Part shown: piece by piece, positions 61,784 to 64,000 of the stretch | How positions within the stretch are numbered: the stretch's first letter is position 1 | Layout: each line of letters begins with the position of its first letter | Source: Galerina marginata | Taxonomy: Eukaryota > Basidiomycota > Agaricomycetes > Agaricales > Galerinaceae | Direction: 5' to 3' | Assembly (NCBI GenBank): GCA_023014335.1 | Contig: JAECYW010000019.1 | Coordinates: forward strand, 124,001-188,000 | DNA length: 64,000 bases | Notes under the pieces: generated by a model | Seen by the model: the letters and a program-made list of their open reading frames with translations, nothing else | The model's database searches: none | What the model was told of the DNA's origin: nothing | Program-made: the position numbers and the translations under genes

Positions 61784-62286
61784 CCGTGACAATGAACGTC
61801 CCTAGTGAAAAGTGCTAATTTTGAACTTACACGTGACACTCCTAAACAGCACCGGTAATCTTCACTGCCGGACAATTATGATGATCCTTCCCCATCTTTC
61901 CCTTTCAGCGTCTTTCTACTCGCTTGCCTTGGATCTATTCTGTTGTACGGACGTTCGTAACCGCGTTGGAAGCTCGTTAATAACAGAGGTTGTGATGAAT
62001 TGATCATGTCCAGGGGTTTCGATGCAGTCGTAAACTTCGCGGTTCAGGTTGCTGGTTTCGATTCCCCGACCTGTTTATTGTGAGACGGCTTATGCATTAA
62101 CTAACAAATTGATGAATTCCTCCTAGTGCATACTCATCGGCCTAAAGAAGCAATCAAGAATAATGTAATTTATACTCGGGAGTCGCGTTATTCGTATAAT
62201 TAATTTTATGCAAGTGTTGGCAATTGTGAGGTTCCTCGAAAATTTTGGTACTGCGTCACCTCATCCTACCTCATCTCAATCACGTT

Positions 62287-63092
62287 TTAAAACTGCGTGC
62301 GCATTGGAGCTCCTATTGGTCGCTTCCTCGCTCGTCTCCGCCCGACAACGACAAGGCCGATTATAGCAATAAAAATACTGGTGCCTGCTATAATCCCAAT
62401 TACCCCTCCCAGTCCAATGGAGTTTCGACGAGGGGCATCGTCACTGTTAGGGGGCAGGGCGGTGGTGGTTGGCTTGTCCGTCCCGGTCAAAGGTGGCGCC
62501 GTCGTTGTTGGTAAGACGGTAATGGTCTGGGTCACGGATGGTTTAATCGTGGTCAAGGATGGAACAACGGCAATTATTATGCTCGGTAATGAAATTCCTT
62601 CAACGGCTAATGAGCATTCAGGAAGGGATTTGAACTATCTCAAGTTGAACGACAGTCAGTCTGCCAAAAATTTACACTGAGTCCGACACCTACCTGATCT
62701 GCTTGACAGAGTCCCAATATTGCCAGTTGGTTTGCCAGCAGGCTCTGTTTAATCGAAATTTGGGAGAGCTCATTCGCGGAGATACTCTCCGAGAGTGAAT
62801 TTTGGGAAATGTTGTTTGCGATATTTGCTGACGCGTACGATTTGATAGCCCAAGCGCCGAACACTACGGCGATAATGAACCCGAGGACTTGAAGAATTAC
62901 GTTGGTGATTTCGTTCAACGTGAATCCCCATATCCAACTTGGATTACCCTGGATCGAGTTGTCAGCGAGCCGTTTGCCTTGCTTCTCCTTGGTTGGCGAA
63001 GAAGGCGTCGGGATGCCAGTGATTTTGTCTTCATAAGTTGCCGGGGAGTGCGCAGGCAATTCTGAGATAGACAATCCTGTACCAGACGACAT
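62287..63092 (-). CDS. Uncharacterised protein with two membrane helices, 248 residues
   Basis: Two exons: 63092-62694 and 62634-62287, joined in phase by a 59-base intron. The ATG at 63092 (MSSGTGLSISEL) is the first true one; the open frame upstream has no ATG. Layout: hydrophilic N terminus, helix 1 near residues 60-80 (ITNVILQVLGFIIAVVFGAW), an amphipathic Asn/Ser/Gln-rich segment (NIANNISQNSLSESISANEL), a Thr/Pro-rich stretch (LPTTTAPPLTGTDKPTTTA), and helix 2 (GVIGIIAGTSIFIAIIGLVV) with a basic stop-transfer RRRARKRP at the C terminus. The Thr-rich part would be outside the cell and O-glycosylated if helix 2 is the anchor. Family not recognised; function unknown. Confidence 0.65.
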
Positions 63093-64000
63093 TATGAAAG
63101 GAGTCAAAGAAGGCGCAGAGTACCCTCCACCCTAAAGTTCTACCTGACATTTGCGTTGCCTGTCGTGATGATCGGGTGATATGCGGCGACGTTCACTGGG
63201 ACATGCGAGGCTGTACAACAAATTCCCCAAAGGGAAAGCCAGGGGAAAGCTGTCAGACTAAAAGCTCGCGTCAATCTGTACCTGTACCGAATATTTGATG
63301 ATTATCGGCGTTCTATCGTAGACACGAGACGTTACATCGGCGTAAACCCCAGCCATACATTAGCACATTGGGCGTCAGTTCACTTGAGGGGCCGAGATTA
63401 ATCTCGCAGACCAAACTATTGTATCGATGTAAGAGGGTAATCGTTCATTCTGAGGCTGTTGTATCGCCTTCCACTCTAGACTGGCTTGAGGTGATGGTAT
63501 TGGAATCAGCACGCTGAGCGCGACGTATGATATTTGTTCACGGGGTTGTGAACTTCCGATGCTGTGCCAACTTCACGACAGCTTCGAATCTATAAATTAC
63601 CAGCCATCTTTAAACCTCAACGCTCACTCATCGAATTTAGAGTATAAATCCCTTCCGAGCGTTCTATTCGTGAGTTGACATTATTGAAACTGTCGAAGTT
63701 GAGAAATTGCCCTCATGAGTCACATAGACCTACGTGGTTTCTTCGAGAGTCGATGAACACTGTTGATTGAAGTCGGTTTCTCGAAAGTGATGTGCCCCAA
63801 CCTCAGCCGATATGCAGCCGATCACTGGATTTCTTGATATATTGATTGTCATGTTCGCATTGAAAGGCAAAGGCTCCACGTCCGGCAAATGATGTCCACC
63901 GGTTTCCTGATCTACTAACCACCGAGAGGTCAAGGTCATTTATATATAAGAAGATGTTATTCATGCTGCTCTTCGCACTGGAAAAATACTTGCAGGAGGT
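63093..64000. other. Right edge, no supportable gene
   Basis: A minus-strand frame at 63939-63730 starts MTLTSRWLVDQETGG and contains LPDVEPLPFNANMTINI, which reads well. Its ATG, however, sits directly beside a TATATATA run and it may be an internal exon of a gene that lies outside the window. Otherwise nothing. Confidence 0.35.

Larger units (their letters stand above)
61108..61804. mobile_element. Possible foldback or MITE-like element, about 0.7 kb
   Basis: A perfect 41-base inverted repeat (61116-61156 and 61743-61783) flanks 586 bases with no transposase frame. Outside it, TAGGGACG (61108-61115) pairs with CGTCCCTA (61797-61804), with a 13-base insertion in the right arm. I see no certain target-site duplication. 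A non-autonomous element is the simplest reading, but a structural inverted duplication is possible. Confidence 0.45.
59695..62286. other. Region without a resolved gene; holds an inverted-repeat element
   Basis: Minus-strand coding-like bits near 60400-60210 (NANYSIPYPSLASEYILPMF before a GTGAGT) and at 60945-60655 (SLSIWQCFPSGGVKTISVY) could not be joined into a gene. The stretch 61108-61804 is bounded by inverted repeats (separate entries). Confidence 0.4.

Overview
The window looks like a chromosome segment from a basidiomycete fungus, most likely an Agaricomycete. The genes carry many short GT-AG introns of about 45-70 bases, and the families present (DUF4436 membrane protein, F-box protein, NACHT-TPR NLR, BTB proteins, Kre9/Knh1-like secreted protein, small cysteine-containing secreted proteins) are typical of that group. 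No bacterial features, rRNA, tRNA or CRISPR array were seen. Most open frames are shadows or single exons, so I rebuilt gene models by requiring GT-AG borders and continuous reading phase. Exon lists in the evidence fields are my own and untested by transcripts.

Layout. 0.9-2.3 kb: a probably decayed plus-strand gene. 4.4-5.9 kb: F-box protein (minus). 6.3-8.1 kb: unresolved minus-strand coding-like exons. 9.5-10.6 kb: unknown protein (plus). 11.0-14.6 kb: a secreted cysteine-rich protein followed by a ten-exon DUF4436 membrane protein (both plus). 17.1-17.8 kb: short beta-carbonic anhydrase (minus). 21.6-24.6 kb: large PH-domain protein (minus). 25.9-27.4 kb: J-domain protein with an 18-base microexon (minus). 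30.2-31.5 kb: membrane-anchored protein of the DUF3445 / heme-dependent oxidative N-demethylase alpha family (minus). 32.4-32.9 kb: Kre9/Knh1-like secreted protein (plus).

33.6-40.2 kb: a tandem array of four paralogues of an unrecognised four-helix membrane protein starting MAESA(P/A)(P)L. Three are intact with almost identical exon lengths, and the fourth has an internal deletion. 40.6-45.3 kb: two tandem BTB/POZ paralogues. Their extreme C-terminal tail recurs at the C terminus of the PH protein 20 kb away, which is the most striking unexplained signal in the window. 47.0-49.2 kb: two small secreted-protein genes (minus). 49.6-53.7 kb: a tandemly duplicated, eroding gene family (minus). 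55.4-59.6 kb: a nine-intron-class NLR-like gene with N-terminal helical block, NACHT ATPase and 45-residue TPR repeats (minus). 61.1-61.8 kb: a 0.7-kb element bounded by perfect 41-base inverted repeats. 62.3-63.1 kb: a two-helix membrane protein (minus).

There is no obvious pathway cluster. The recurring theme is local duplication: tandem membrane proteins, tandem BTB genes and a tandem decaying family. The neighbouring NLR suggests fast-evolving, recognition- or stress-type gene content, but that is inference. Gaps between listed genes hold no gene I can support unless stated.
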